In this document: in pieces, positions 42,917 to 51,572 of the stretch
How the letters are laid out: each line of letters starts with the position of its first letter
Position numbering within the stretch: the stretch's first letter is position 1
From: an uncultured Caldilineaceae bacterium
GTDB lineage: Bacteria; Chloroflexota; Anaerolineae; Caldilineales; Caldilineaceae
Reading direction: 5' to 3'
Assembly: GCA_958295915.1 (NCBI GenBank)
Contig: OY282381.1
Location: 580,722-644,721, forward strand
Length of the DNA stretch: 64,000 nt
Position numbers and translations under genes: made by a program
The notes under the pieces: model-generated
Told to the model about the DNA's origin: nothing
The model's input: only the letters and a program-made list of their open reading frames with translations
The model's database searches: none

Positions 42917-42951
42917 CGATTGCTCTCCTTATAACACCCAAAAGAAATGGC

Positions 42952-42981
42952 TTGAATCAAGCGCTTCCTGTATGGTACTAT
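42952..42981 (+). promoter_or_regulatory. Promoter of the methyltransferase-cupin genes
   Basis: TTGAAT at 42952-42957 and TACTAT at 42976-42981, spacer 18 bp. Transcription from about 42988 fits the chosen start codon at 43033 and argues against longer N-termini. Confidence 0.5.
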
Positions 42982-43032
42982 GAGATGGTTATCCAAGCGA
43001 GTAGTGAGAATCGAGAAAAGAGAAGTGATTTC

Positions 43033-43962
43033 ATGTCTTCTTCGAAAGAATCATTCCGCCGACGCCCCAAGAGCACGACGGCCACACTGGTAGCGGGCAT
43101 ACGCGCCCATCATCTGCGCTGGAACGAGTCTCCCATCTTCGCAGACGCGCGCGCGTTCGATATGCTATCGCTTTTCTGGCGTCTCACCATACAGAACAGA
43201 CTGCTCAACTGGCTCGTCGTTCACAAGCTGCTGGGCGCCTTTCATCCTATACACACCGAGAATATCCTGCGGATACGCTATACCGAAGACCGACTCCAGG
43301 AGGCGATTCGCGCAGGCATCAGCCAGTATGTGATCCTCGGCGCGGGTTTCGATACCTTTTCCCTGCGCCACAAAGAACTCGCAGAACGGGTACGGGTTTT
43401 CGAAGTGGATCACCCCGCTACGCAGCGTATAAAGCGACAGCGCGTTCTGGCGGCAAACGGGACGATCCCTCCCAATCTCACTTTTGTGCCCGTGGATTTC
43501 GAGACCGACCGGCTGAACGAGGCGCTGGCGCGCAGCGGCTTCGACCCGCAGGCGCCGGCGTTTTTCTCCTGGCTGGGGGTTATTTATTACCTCACGCCAG
43601 AGGCGATACGGAGTACACTTGCCCATATTGCGGCAGTCGCCGCGCCGGGGAGCTATCTCGTTCTCGACTACAAGATCGCCCGGCGTCTGGTTCCTGAGGA
43701 GAGCATACCGTTCACCGACAAGATGGAGCGTCTTGTGGCGCGTCTGGGAGAGCCGATGCTGTCTGAATTTACACCGCAGGAATTGAACGACGAAATGTCC
43801 GGGTCCGGCTTCATGGAGATAGAGACTGTCCCGCCCGCGGAGCAGGCGCGGCGTTACCTGCAAGGCAGAAGCGACATCGTCGAGCCGCCGCCGAATTTCT
43901 ACTTCGCGCTATTCAGCCTTAAGTCGCCGAGCGCGGAGGGTTCGGCTTCGAGGCTGCCATGA
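43033..43962 (+). CDS. Class I SAM-dependent methyltransferase (LCMT/TIGR00027 type)
   Basis: 309 residues from the ATG at 43033 (in-frame ATG at 42985 and TTG at 42952 lie within the likely promoter). The family pattern is R-x-x-x-R-x-x-E-D with RIRYTEDRLQEAIRAGISQYVILGAGFDTFSLR (cited by QYVILGAGFDTFSLR, the SAM-binding loop), then VFEVDHPATQRIKRQR, FVPVDFE and FFSWLGVIYYLTPEAI. Members related to leucine carboxyl methyltransferase O-methylate small acids or peptides; the substrate is unknown. Its stop overlaps the ATG of the cupin gene (ATGA), so the two are translated together. Confidence 0.9.
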   Translation: MSSSKESFRRRPKSTTATLVAGIRAHHLRWNESPIFADARAFDMLSLFWRLTIQNRLLNWLVVHKLLGAFHPIHTENILRIRYTEDRLQEAIRAGISQYVILGAGFDTFSLRHKELAERVRVFEVDHPATQRIKRQRVLAANGTIPPNLTFVPVDFETDRLNEALARSGFDPQAPAFFSWLGVIYYLTPEAIRSTLAHIAAVAAPGSYLVLDYKIARRLVPEESIPFTDKMERLVARLGEPMLSEFTPQELNDEMSGSGFMEIETVPPAEQARRYLQGRSDIVEPPPNFYFALFSLKSPSAEGSASRLP

Positions 43963-44597
43963 CAAACCATCTCAGATCCCACGCCGACGAATGGCTGTTG
44001 GACAATCCACAGATGCGGCGCTTCATCGGCGCGGTGAACGACGCGCGCGCCCGCGCGCCTGCCCCGCGCCAGACCGTAGCCGCGATCCGCCCCCACTTCG
44101 TGGAGCTGTTAGCGGATCCGGGCTGGCTGCCCCAGCGCTTTCAACGGCCGGCCGCGCAAAGTGGAATGGGCGGCGGCATCGGCATGTGGTTGCTCTACCG
44201 GGCGGGCGATGGCGGCCTGGCTTTTTCGGCATTGGTGACGCCGCCGGGCGCGCAGACGCCGATCCACGATCATCTGGCCTGGGGGCTGGTGGGGCTGTAC
44301 AAAGGCGAGCAGGAGGAGGAGGTCTTCACCCGGCAGGACGACGGGCACGATGAGTCCCACGCCGAGCTGACCCTGTCTGTGCGCCAGATGCTGCGGCCTG
44401 GCGACTTCTACGAACTGCTGCCGGAGAACGATATCCACCGGGTACGCACCACCAGCGCGCAAACGTCTGTTTCCTTGCATCTGCTGGGCAACGACAACGG
44501 CTGCATCTGGCGTCACCGTTTCGACCCGGAGACGAAATCCGTGCAGCCCTTCCGCTCCGGCTGGCTGAATGTGGCGTGCCGGGAGGAAGAAAGCTAG
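43959..44597 (+). CDS. Cupin protein, cysteine/mercaptopropionate dioxygenase-like
   Basis: 212 residues. The cupin core has TPIHDHLAWGLVGLYKGEQEEEVF (HxH metal pair) and later NDIHRV as the third histidine, with VSLHLLGNDNG after it. This pattern fits the cysteine dioxygenase/thiol dioxygenase superfamily of non-haem iron enzymes. The N-terminal 75 residues are helical (LADPGWLPQRFQRP), as in bacterial 3-mercaptopropionate dioxygenases. Coupled by ATGA overlap to the methyltransferase. Substrate not determinable. Confidence 0.85.
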   Translation: MTNHLRSHADEWLLDNPQMRRFIGAVNDARARAPAPRQTVAAIRPHFVELLADPGWLPQRFQRPAAQSGMGGGIGMWLLYRAGDGGLAFSALVTPPGAQTPIHDHLAWGLVGLYKGEQEEEVFTRQDDGHDESHAELTLSVRQMLRPGDFYELLPENDIHRVRTTSAQTSVSLHLLGNDNGCIWRHRFDPETKSVQPFRSGWLNVACREEES

Positions 44598-44646
44598 AGA
44601 GTACGGATATAGTGCAGCAGATCCATTCCAAATTAGGAGAAAACGC

Positions 44647-45528
44647 ATGGCCAAGCGCATCAATCGGGCAATCGAACTTCTGGAGCAGGGTCAGCCGGTC
44701 TACTACACCGGCGGGCATACCGGCCACGTGCTGACGCGCGAACAGGGCCGCAAAGATGCCCACATTTGGGCCGATTACATAAACGTGGGCATGGAGCACG
44801 GCTCTTTCAACTTGGCCGGGCTGGATGATTATATGCAGGGGATGGTGGAGGGCGGGCCGACCGCCAGCGGTCACCGCACGCCGACGGTCATCGTCGAAGT
44901 GCCGGTGGAGGGCGCATCCGCCGAGATCGTGCATTACAACAGCTGGCAGTGCCGCCAGATCCTGGCCCGGGGCGTCCACGGACTTCTGCTCTGCCAGACG
45001 GAGACAGCGGAAGCGGTGGCTGCCTTTGTGGAGGCCTGCCGCTATCCGCTCAATCGCATCGGCGTTGGCGCAGGATTGGGCGCCGGCCGGCGCGGCGTTG
45101 GCTCTGAGCCGACGACGACCGCGGTGTGGGGGGTGGAGCGCGCCGCATACCTGCAGAAGGCGGATCCCTGGCCCCTCAACCCGGAAGGAGAATTGCTGCT
45201 GGGTCTGAAGATCGAATCGGCTGCCGCGCTGCCGCGCATCGAAGAGATTCTGGCCGTGCCGGGCATCGGATTCGCTGAAATGGGCCCCGGGGACCTGAGC
45301 ATCTCACTGGGCTATCTGCAGTGCCCGGATCCGCTGCCGCCGGAGATGCAGGAGGCCAGTGAGCGGGTAAAAGCCGCCTGCCAGGCCAACGGCGTCGCCT
45401 TTCTGCAGGGGGCCACGCCGGCGAATGTGACTGCGCAGGTCGACGCCGGCGTGCGCGTCATCGGCGGCCACAACCCAGAGACGGCGCGGGCTGGCCGCGC
45501 GTACACGAAGCGCCAAATGCCTGTCTAA
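44647..45528 (+). CDS. HpcH/HpaI family aldolase
   Basis: 293 residues, class II pyruvate-type aldolase on a TIM barrel. Visible: DYINVGMEHGSFNLAGL (substrate side), PTVIVEVPVEG, ARGVHGLLLCQTETAEAV (the G-x-x-x-P/C-Q/H-T region), LLGLKIESAAALPRIEEI with the metal-binding glutamate, and GFAEMGPGDLSISLG with the aspartate. Members cleave or form 4-hydroxy-2-oxoacids. A proline usually following the Val-Gly-Leu loop is replaced here, so specificity is open. AGGAGA lies 8 nt before the ATG at 44647. The gene follows the cupin gene by 49 bp. Confidence 0.9.
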   Translation: MAKRINRAIELLEQGQPVYYTGGHTGHVLTREQGRKDAHIWADYINVGMEHGSFNLAGLDDYMQGMVEGGPTASGHRTPTVIVEVPVEGASAEIVHYNSWQCRQILARGVHGLLLCQTETAEAVAAFVEACRYPLNRIGVGAGLGAGRRGVGSEPTTTAVWGVERAAYLQKADPWPLNPEGELLLGLKIESAAALPRIEEILAVPGIGFAEMGPGDLSISLGYLQCPDPLPPEMQEASERVKAACQANGVAFLQGATPANVTAQVDAGVRVIGGHNPETARAGRAYTKRQMPV

Positions 45529-45635
45529 CGCTCGCTCCTTACATCCTGATCACGAAGTGGATGCACTCATCTCGAAGGATGCTCATGCCTCCACCGTGGG
45601 TGGCTCTTAGCTTGCAACACATGATTGGAGAAGAT

Positions 45636-47273
45636 ATGAATAGCAAGACCAGGGCGATTTTCTGGCCAGGGGTTATCTTCCTGCTGCTGGCGTTCGCGCT
45701 GAACGCCTGCGTCGCGCCGGCATCTACCCCGGCATCCGCTGCCGGCGCATCCGCGGACACAGCGTCCAGCGGCGATGCGGCGACCGTCGGGCTGGCGAAC
45801 GTCGTCTACGACCTGCCGGATATGGGTGGCGCGGAGGTGGCGGCGGTGACGGACAACGACTTCATCCCCCTGAACTTCATCGACCCGGCCAGCGGCGAGG
45901 CCGTCGGCTGGGAGTATGACGCAGTCAACGAAATCTGCCGCCGACTCAACTGTGTGGTCAACTGGCAGGTCACCTCCTGGGAGGCCATGATCCAGGCCGT
46001 GGCCGAGGGGCAGTTCGATGTGGGCATGGACGGCATTACGATTACCACAGAACGGGCAGAAGTCGTGGATTTCTCCGACCCCTACATGACCAGCCAGCAG
46101 TTCATGCTGGCGCGCGCCGACGAAGAGCGCTTCGCCACGCCAGAGGCGTTCGCCGCCGATGACGGGTTGCTGATCGGCGCCCAGGCCGGCACAACAGGAT
46201 TCTACACCGCAGTCTACGACATCCTCGACGGCGACGAGGCCAACCCGCGTATCCTTCTGCTGGACAACTTTGGCGCTTCGGTTCAGGCTCTCATCGCTGG
46301 CGATGTGGACCTGGTGTTGGTCGATGCCGCCTCCGGCCGCGGCTACATCGGCGCCAACCCGGACAAACTCAAGATCGTCGGCGCCCCGCTCGCCACTGAA
46401 GAGTTCGGCTTCATTTTCACACCCGACAGCGCCTGGGTCGAACCTTTCAACGCCGCCATCCAAAGCATGAAAGAGGACGGGTATCTGGACTACCTCAATA
46501 CCCGCTGGTTCTTCCTGACCGATCCCAACGACGTTGACATCTACGACAGCCTGCCGGATATGGGTGGCGCGGAGGTGGTGGCGGTGACGGGCAACGACTT
46601 CATCCCTTTGAACTTCATCGACCCGGCCAGCGGCGAGGCCGTCGGCTGGGAGTATGACGCAGTCAACGAAATCTGCCGCCGACTCAACTGTGTGGTCAAC
46701 TGGCAGGTCACCTCCTGGGAGGCCATGATCCAGGCCGTGGCCGAGGGGCAGTTCGATGTGGGCATGGACGGCATTACGATTACCATAGAACGGGCAGAAG
46801 TCGTGGATTTCTCCGACCCCTACATGACCAGCCAGCAGTTCATGCTGGCGCGCGCCGACGAAGAGCGCTTCGCCACGCCAGAGGCGTTCGCCGCCGATGA
46901 CGGGTTGCTGATCGGCGCCCAGGCCGGCACAACAGGATTCTACACCGCGGTCTACGACATCCTCGACGGCGACGAGGCCAACCCGCGTATCCTTCTGCTG
47001 GACAACTTTGGCGCTTCGGTTCAGGCTCTCATCGCTGGCGATGTGGACCTGGTGTTGGTCGATGCCGCCTCCGGCCGCGGCTACATCGGCGCCAACCCGG
47101 ACAAACTCAAGATCGTCGGCGCCCCGCTCGCCACCGAAGAGTTCGGCTTCATTTTCACACCCGAGCGCGCCTGGGTCGAACCTTTCAACGCCGCCATCCA
47201 AAGCATGAAGGCGGATGGATACGACGAATATCTGAACATAAAGTGGTTTTTCCTGTACGATCCGAATCTGTAA
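45636..47273 (+). CDS. ABC transporter binding lipoprotein with two near-identical domains
   Basis: 545 residues against about 250-280 for the family. A lipoprotein signal peptide ends ALNAC with Cys25 as the lipid site. A low-complexity Ala/Ser linker follows. Two complete type-3 solute-binding domains follow: about 60-305 and about 306-545. Each has NDFIPLNFIDPASGEAVGWEYDAV, the core QFDVGMDGITIT..RAEVVDFSDPYM and GAQAGTTGFYTAVYD (all typical of polar amino acid binding proteins). The two copies are offset by 738 bp and are nearly identical over about 520 bp, diverging only at the domain ends. GGAGAA precedes the ATG at 45636. The permease gene follows; no ATPase gene is adjacent. Confidence 0.93.
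   Translation: MNSKTRAIFWPGVIFLLLAFALNACVAPASTPASAAGASADTASSGDAATVGLANVVYDLPDMGGAEVAAVTDNDFIPLNFIDPASGEAVGWEYDAVNEICRRLNCVVNWQVTSWEAMIQAVAEGQFDVGMDGITITTERAEVVDFSDPYMTSQQFMLARADEERFATPEAFAADDGLLIGAQAGTTGFYTAVYDILDGDEANPRILLLDNFGASVQALIAGDVDLVLVDAASGRGYIGANPDKLKIVGAPLATEEFGFIFTPDSAWVEPFNAAIQSMKEDGYLDYLNTRWFFLTDPNDVDIYDSLPDMGGAEVVAVTGNDFIPLNFIDPASGEAVGWEYDAVNEICRRLNCVVNWQVTSWEAMIQAVAEGQFDVGMDGITITIERAEVVDFSDPYMTSQQFMLARADEERFATPEAFAADDGLLIGAQAGTTGFYTAVYDILDGDEANPRILLLDNFGASVQALIAGDVDLVLVDAASGRGYIGANPDKLKIVGAPLATEEFGFIFTPERAWVEPFNAAIQSMKADGYDEYLNIKWFFLYDPNL
45813..47270. repeat. 738-bp tandem coding duplication
   Basis: Unit 1 starts at CTGCCGGATATGGGTGGCGC (45813), unit 2 at the same string (46551). 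From about 45905 to 46425 the match with 46643-47163 is almost perfect, with only single-base changes (for example ACCACAGAA and ACCATAGAA; GCAGTC and GCGGTC). The last about 70 bp of the units differ freely. Confidence 0.9.
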
Positions 47274-47348
47274 ACAGTTGGGAGTAGCGATTGAGGTCGA
47301 TGAGGATGCCCAATCGCTACTCTCGCACTCTCAGCATTCCCCTCTCAC

Positions 47349-48206
47349 GTGGCAGCGCCTGACTCTACCCACAGCACTCGCCGACGTTCTCCCGCCGACT
47401 ACTTTGCGCGCCTGCCGTACTGGCTACTGGCGACGCTGCTGCTGGGCGTATTGCTCCTCTGGAATCTGCTGGCGGACACGGACTATACCCTGATCGTCAA
47501 GGCCGTATCAAAGGGCGTCGGCGTGACGCTGTACATCTGTCTCATTGCGTATGGGCTGTCGTTGCTGGTCGGTCTGATCTTCGGTCTTGCCCGGGTGTCC
47601 CGCAAGCGGCTGATCTTTGAGGTGGCCACGTTTTATGTGGAGATCATCCGCGGCGTGCCGATGCTGGTAATTCTGTTCTACATCGCGTTTGTGGGCGCTC
47701 CGGGGCTGGTGGAGCTGTTCCACTGGGCAGGACGAGAGCTGCAAGGCAAAGGGCTACATGCGGTTGGAACGCCGCTGGCGGAGTTTAGTATTCGGCAGCT
47801 TTCCTTTAGCAGCCGGGCGGTCCTGGCGCTGGTCATCGGCTACAGCGCGTTCATAGCCGAAATTTTCCGGGCAGGAATCGAAAGTGTAGAGCGTGGGCAG
47901 ATGGAAGCGGCGCTCAGCCTGGGCATGAGTCGGGGGCAGGCCATGTGGCACGTGATTTTGCCTCAGGCTATACGGCGGGTGTTGCCGCCCTTGGGCAACG
48001 ACTTTATCGCCATGCTCAAAGACTCGGCCCTGGTGTCGGTCCTGGGTGTACAGGACATCACCCAACTGGGCAGATTGTACGCCACCAGCACATTCCGCTT
48101 CTTCGAAACGTACAATGTCGTCGCCTTCCTCTATCTGGTGATGACGATCGGTCTTTCGCTGGTGGTGCGGTTTTGGGAGAAACGGAACCCAATCAGTAAG
48201 GCATAA
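47349..48206 (+). CDS. Polar amino acid ABC transporter permease
   Basis: 285 residues, five or more membrane segments, HisM/GlnP type. The family pattern is [20 protein letters not shown] near residue 100 and the EAA loop [37 protein letters not shown] (cited by [20 protein letters not shown]), which docks to an ATPase. [14 protein letters not shown] is also typical. The GTG start at 47349 has no clear ribosome site. Downstream there is a long hairpin and the convergent glnB gene, so the ATPase must be elsewhere. Confidence 0.93.
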   Translation: MAAPDSTHSTRRRSPADYFARLPYWLLATLLLGVLLLWNLLADTDYTLIVKAVSKGVGVTLYICLIAYGLSLLVGLIFGLARVSRKRLIFEVATFYVEIIRGVPMLVILFYIAFVGAPGLVELFHWAGRELQGKGLHAVGTPLAEFSIRQLSFSSRAVLALVIGYSAFIAEIFRAGIESVERGQMEAALSLGMSRGQAMWHVILPQAIRRVLPPLGNDFIAMLKDSALVSVLGVQDITQLGRLYATSTFRFFETYNVVAFLYLVMTIGLSLVVRFWEKRNPISKA

Positions 48207-48234
48207 GAGATTGACGCCGCGCAAGAAGGTAAAG

Positions 48235-48280
48235 AGAGGGTAGAAGTGAGGAGAGAGAACCCATCTCACTTCTACCCTCT
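48235..48280. terminator. Long hairpin between convergent genes
   Basis: A perfect 16-bp stem: AGAGGGTAGAAGTGAG at 48235-48250 and CTCACTTCTACCCTCT at 48265-48280, loop of 14. It lies between the ends of the permease and glnB genes and could stop transcription from both sides, though there is no T-run. Confidence 0.6.
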
Positions 48281-48331
48281 GCCTTCGCTCCTCATCCAGA
48301 CAAGAGCGGCGCTCTGCGCGGCGCCGATTAC

Positions 48332-48730
48332 TCATTCGCTCATCTTTTCTACGCTGGCGTCCGCCCGCGTATCAATGTCCCCTTCGTATGTCAGAGCGGC
48401 TTCGCCTTCCTCGCCTGTGCGGATGCGGATGACATTTTCTACAGGATAGATGAAGATGACGCCATCGCCTTTATTGCCGGTGACAGCTGTCTGTTGGATG
48501 GTCTGTACGGTACGCGCGACGTTGCGTTCGCTCAGAACGATATTCAACTGAATGCGGGGCAGCATATCGACGGTGTATGTGCCGCGACGTCCGACCAGTT
48601 CGATGCCGCCCTGCCGGCCGTGGCCACGAACTTCGACGATATTCATGCCGATGATGCCGATCTCTCTCAATGCCTGCTTGACATCTTCCAGTTTCTCATG
48701 GCGGATGTATGCTTCGATTTTTTTGCACAC
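48332..48730 (-). CDS. glnB: Nitrogen regulatory protein P-II
   Basis: 132 residues, about 20 longer than usual at the C-terminus. KKIEAYIRHEKLEDVKQALREIGIIGMNIVEVRGHGRQGG is the family opening (cited by EKLEDVKQAL and EVRGHGRQGG). The T-loop reads IELVGRRGTYTVDMLPR; the tyrosine of TYTV aligns with the uridylylation site. VTGNKGDGVIFIYPVENVIRIRTGEEG is the C-signature (cited by RIRTGEEG). GTG start with AGGAGA upstream. It follows amtB by 18 bp, the classical pair in which P-II plugs AmtB. Confidence 0.95.
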   Translation of the reverse strand: MCKKIEAYIRHEKLEDVKQALREIGIIGMNIVEVRGHGRQGGIELVGRRGTYTVDMLPRIQLNIVLSERNVARTVQTIQQTAVTGNKGDGVIFIYPVENVIRIRTGEEGEAALTYEGDIDTRADASVEKMSE

Positions 48731-48748
48731 TGCTCATCTCCTTAGAAA

Positions 48749-49963
48749 TCAGGCGTACGCATGTTCGCCGTGCTCGCTGATGTCTAGCCCGACTTCCTCT
48801 TCCTGTTCGGTGACTGCCAGGCCCCAAACCGCATTCAGGACTCGCGCCAGAATAAATGTAATGACGAAGGAGTAGACGATTGTCACAACAGTCGTAATCA
48901 GTTGAATGCCGAGCTGACCAGGATTGCCATAGAAGAGGCCATTAATACCTTCACCGCCTACGGCTGCAGAGGCAAACAGGCCGGTTGCCAACGCTCCCCA
49001 GATGCCGGCCATGCCGTGGACGGCCCAGACATCCAGGCTTTCATCCAGCCCGCGCTTTTCCCGGAAGCCAATACTATAGTAGCTGATGGGCGCTGCAATT
49101 GCGCCAATCAGCAAGGCGGCTAGAGGGGTGACGTAACCGGCTGCCGGTGTAATGGCGACAAGACCGGCAATGGCGCCTGTCACAATACCCAACACACTCG
49201 GTTTGTTGTCGCGCCAGGTCAGAAACATCCACACGACGGTGGCAGTAGCGGCAGAGATATTGGTATTAAACAGGGCCTGCACAGCCTGGCCGTTTGCCGC
49301 CAGGGAACTGCCGCCATTGAAGCCAAACCAGCCGACCCACAGTAGACCGGCGCCTAAAACCGTAAATGCGATATTGTGGGGTTCGATCGTCACCCGCCCG
49401 AAGCCCTTACGTTTGCGGATGACCATAGCGAACGCCAGCGCCGAGAAGCCGGAGGTGATATGCACGACTGTGCCGCCGGCGAAGTCCAGCGCGCCCATCC
49501 GTTGGAAGATGCCTCCCCCCCAGGCCCAATGGGCCACCGGATCATAGACAAGGGTGGCCCACAGGACGGTAAACACCAAAAACACTTTGAAACGAATGCG
49601 TTCCACAAACGCCCCGGAGATCAGCGCGGGGGTGATGATGGCGAATGCCATATGGAAGGTGACAAAGAGCAGATGGGGAATTGTCCCCCCCTCCAGCGCT
49701 TCCACGCCGATGCCGGCCAATCCAACATAATTGAAGCCGCCGACCAGGCCAGCGATGCTATCGCCAAAGGCCAGGCTGTAGCCAATAATGACCCACTGAA
49801 TGCTGATGAGGCCAATCGTGATGAAACTGAAATTGAGAGTGGAGAGGATGTTCTTCTTGCGCACCATCCCGCCGTAGAAGAACCCCAGCGCCGGGGTCAT
49901 CATCAGCGCCAGAGCGGTTGCGACAATAATCCAAGCAGTATCTCCAGAGTTGATACCTTCCAT
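48749..49963 (-). CDS. amtB: Ammonium transporter
   Basis: 404 residues, 11 membrane helices. The twin histidines of the pore are in DPVAHWAWGGG and DVWAVHGMAGIWG. AWIIVATALALMMTPALGFFYGGMVRKKN is the family start (cited by MMTPALGFFYGGMVRKKN). ATG at 49963 has GGAGG about 9 nt upstream; a frame opening at 50029 would add 22 unlikely residues. It heads the amtB-glnB operon and is divergent from pdxS. The C-terminal tail is acidic and contacts P-II in homologues. Confidence 0.96.
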   Translation of the reverse strand: MEGINSGDTAWIIVATALALMMTPALGFFYGGMVRKKNILSTLNFSFITIGLISIQWVIIGYSLAFGDSIAGLVGGFNYVGLAGIGVEALEGGTIPHLLFVTFHMAFAIITPALISGAFVERIRFKVFLVFTVLWATLVYDPVAHWAWGGGIFQRMGALDFAGGTVVHITSGFSALAFAMVIRKRKGFGRVTIEPHNIAFTVLGAGLLWVGWFGFNGGSSLAANGQAVQALFNTNISAATATVVWMFLTWRDNKPSVLGIVTGAIAGLVAITPAAGYVTPLAALLIGAIAAPISYYSIGFREKRGLDESLDVWAVHGMAGIWGALATGLFASAAVGGEGINGLFYGNPGQLGIQLITTVVTIVYSFVITFILARVLNAVWGLAVTEQEEEVGLDISEHGEHAYA

Positions 49964-50213
49964 AAACGTGCTCCCTCCTGTGGCATGCGACAGTAGACTA
50001 GAAATAATAATCCCCGAATTGAAACGCAACTCTCAATAGGCATCCTGCACAGTAGAAGGATAGATTATTTGGAAAGATTGCACAAAATTGGCGATCGCTG
50101 TGTCCAATGCAAAATTAACGGCTCATTTGTCACGAATGTGCGCCAACGACAGCTCCTCTCTACACAATTCCTCTTATTGCATCCATTTGAAAGGTGAACG
50201 AAGTTGAAAAATC

Positions 50214-50249
50214 AAGGTGTTTTTGACTACAAAGGTGTTTTTGACTACA
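50214..50249 (+). repeat. Two exact 18-bp tandem repeats
   Basis: AAGGTGTTTTTGACTACA occurs at 50214-50231 and again at 50232-50249, with no gap or mismatch. Confidence 0.95.
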
Positions 50250-50251
50250 AT
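50223..50251 (+). promoter_or_regulatory. pdxS: Promoter of pdxS
   Basis: TTGACT at 50223-50228 (inside the first 18-bp repeat), spacer exactly 17 bp, TACAAT at 50246-50251 (inside and just past the second repeat). A start near 50258 leaves a leader of about 110 nt before pdxS. Confidence 0.65.
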
Positions 50252-50367
50252 AGTTGGAATCTGCATCGATCGCAAGGGATTGCATGGCCAACCGATGGCG
50301 AGCAAGCCCTTTCAGAGAGGCAAGAGTCGATTTTGTCCTGTTGTGGCATCCAAGGAGGCACGGATCT

Positions 50368-51285
50368 ATGAGTGAAACGAACGGTCATCAAAGAGGTGGT
50401 CAGGTGGAACGAGGAACTTTTGCCGTCAAGGCCGGGCTGGCCCAGATGCTGAAGGGCGGCGTTATTATGGATGTGGTCACCGCTGAGCAGGCGCGTATTG
50501 CCGAAGAGGCCGGCGCCTGCGCTGTAATGGCCTTGGAACGCGTGCCCGCGGACATCCGCCAGGATGGTGGCGTGGCGCGCATGAGCGACCCGCGTCTGAT
50601 CAAGGAAATTATGGAAGCGGTCACCATTCCGGTGATGGCAAAAGTGCGGATCGGCCACTTCGTCGAGGCCCAAATCCTGGAAGCGCTGGGCGTAGACTAC
50701 ATCGATGAGAGCGAAGTCCTGACACCGGCCGATGAGGCGCATCATATCAACAAACACAACTTTACCATCCCGTTTGTGTGTGGCTGTCGCAATCTCGGAG
50801 AAGCCCTGCGCCGCATCGCCGAAGGCGCAGCCATGATCCGCACCAAAGGCGAGGCCGGCACCGGTGATGTCGTAGAGGCCGTGCGACACGCCCGCTCCGT
50901 ACACGGGGCCATTCGTCGCATTCACACGATGGATGCGGACGAACTTTTTACCTATGCGAAAGAAATTCAGGCCCCATACGCTCTGGTAAAGCAGACCGCG
51001 GAACTGAATCGGCTGCCGGTCGTGAACTTCGCAGCCGGCGGCGTTGCCACCCCCGCGGATGCGGCGCTGATGATGCAGTTGGGTGTGGACGGCGTTTTCG
51101 TCGGCTCTGGCATCTTCAAGAGCGACGATCCGGCCAAACGCGCCCACGCAATCGTCCAGGCGGTTACCCACTACAACGATCCGCGCATTCTGGCGGAAGT
51201 GAGCGAAAATCTGGGCGCGCCGATGGTAGGCATCAATGTGACTGAGCTGCCGGAAGCCGAGAAGATGGCGGAACGGGGTTGGTGA
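50368..51285 (+). CDS. pdxS: Pyridoxal 5'-phosphate synthase subunit PdxS
   Basis: 305 residues, TIM-barrel synthase that makes PLP from ribose 5-phosphate, glyceraldehyde 3-phosphate and ammonia. [35 protein letters not shown] (cited by [20 protein letters not shown]), the imine lysines in MAKVRIGH and [13 protein letters not shown], and [19 protein letters not shown] for phosphate binding are present. ATG at 50368 has AAGGAGG upstream. The N-terminal tail ([15 protein letters not shown]) is slightly long. Confidence 0.97.
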   Translation: MSETNGHQRGGQVERGTFAVKAGLAQMLKGGVIMDVVTAEQARIAEEAGACAVMALERVPADIRQDGGVARMSDPRLIKEIMEAVTIPVMAKVRIGHFVEAQILEALGVDYIDESEVLTPADEAHHINKHNFTIPFVCGCRNLGEALRRIAEGAAMIRTKGEAGTGDVVEAVRHARSVHGAIRRIHTMDADELFTYAKEIQAPYALVKQTAELNRLPVVNFAAGGVATPADAALMMQLGVDGVFVGSGIFKSDDPAKRAHAIVQAVTHYNDPRILAEVSENLGAPMVGINVTELPEAEKMAERGW

Positions 51286-51369
51286 CCGCTCCCAGGCGGA
51301 ACTTGTATGTCTTACGCATAGAAGAATTGCCTCATGTTTTACAAATGAGAACAAGTTTCTTACACCAAG

Positions 51370-51440
51370 GACGGAGCTACACGACTCCGTTGGAGGCGCA
51401 AACCTCTTATATCCCACCGCTAAAGTGGGTGGGCTCGGGC
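51370..51440 (+). other. Cluster of small hairpins, possible transposon-end RNA relic
   Basis: In the 287-bp pdxS-pdxT gap three hairpins follow one another: ACGGAG/CTCCGT (51371-51390), GAGG/CCTC (51393-51406) and CCCACC with GGGTGGG (51413-51433, loop containing GCTAAAG). The CCCACCGCTAAAG...GGTGGG form resembles the 3' ends of TnpB- or IscB-type elements whose guide RNAs end in such stems. This is an inference from pattern; a leader for pdxT is the alternative. Confidence 0.4.
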
Positions 51441-51490
51441 TAAACCAGCAAACGCCGCTATCGTTTATACGGGAGCTACTGAATGTGGCG

Positions 51491-51514
51491 GGCAGGAGAA
51501 TTGATTCTCCTGCC
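51491..51514 (+). terminator. Hairpin upstream of pdxT
   Basis: A perfect 10-bp stem: GGCAGGAGAA at 51491-51500, loop TTGA, TTCTCCTGCC at 51505-51514. It lies 58 bp before the pdxT start and would reduce read-through from pdxS or mark another mobile-element end. Confidence 0.45.
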
Positions 51515-51572
51515 GCCGCGCTGCGTTCGCTTCCCGACCGGAGGAATTCCTGACCCCGCGCGAGGATGCAGC

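Larger units (their letters stand above)
49964..50367. other. Divergent gap between amtB and pdxS
   Basis: 404 bp without a gene. It is A+T-richer than its flanks and holds two tandem 18-bp repeats that form a promoter toward pdxS. No sigma-54-type site was found for amtB. Confidence 0.6.

Noticed and set aside
45567..47201. A 544-codon frame opposite the double binding protein
   Set aside because: Its two repeats mirror the sense-strand duplication; no start signal or recognisable domain.
49964..50213. Sigma-54 site ahead of amtB
   Set aside because: No TGGCAC-N5-TTGCA type match was found on the amtB strand.
50245..51417. A 390-codon frame opposite pdxS
   Set aside because: pdxS is certain on the other strand, with a strong ribosome site.
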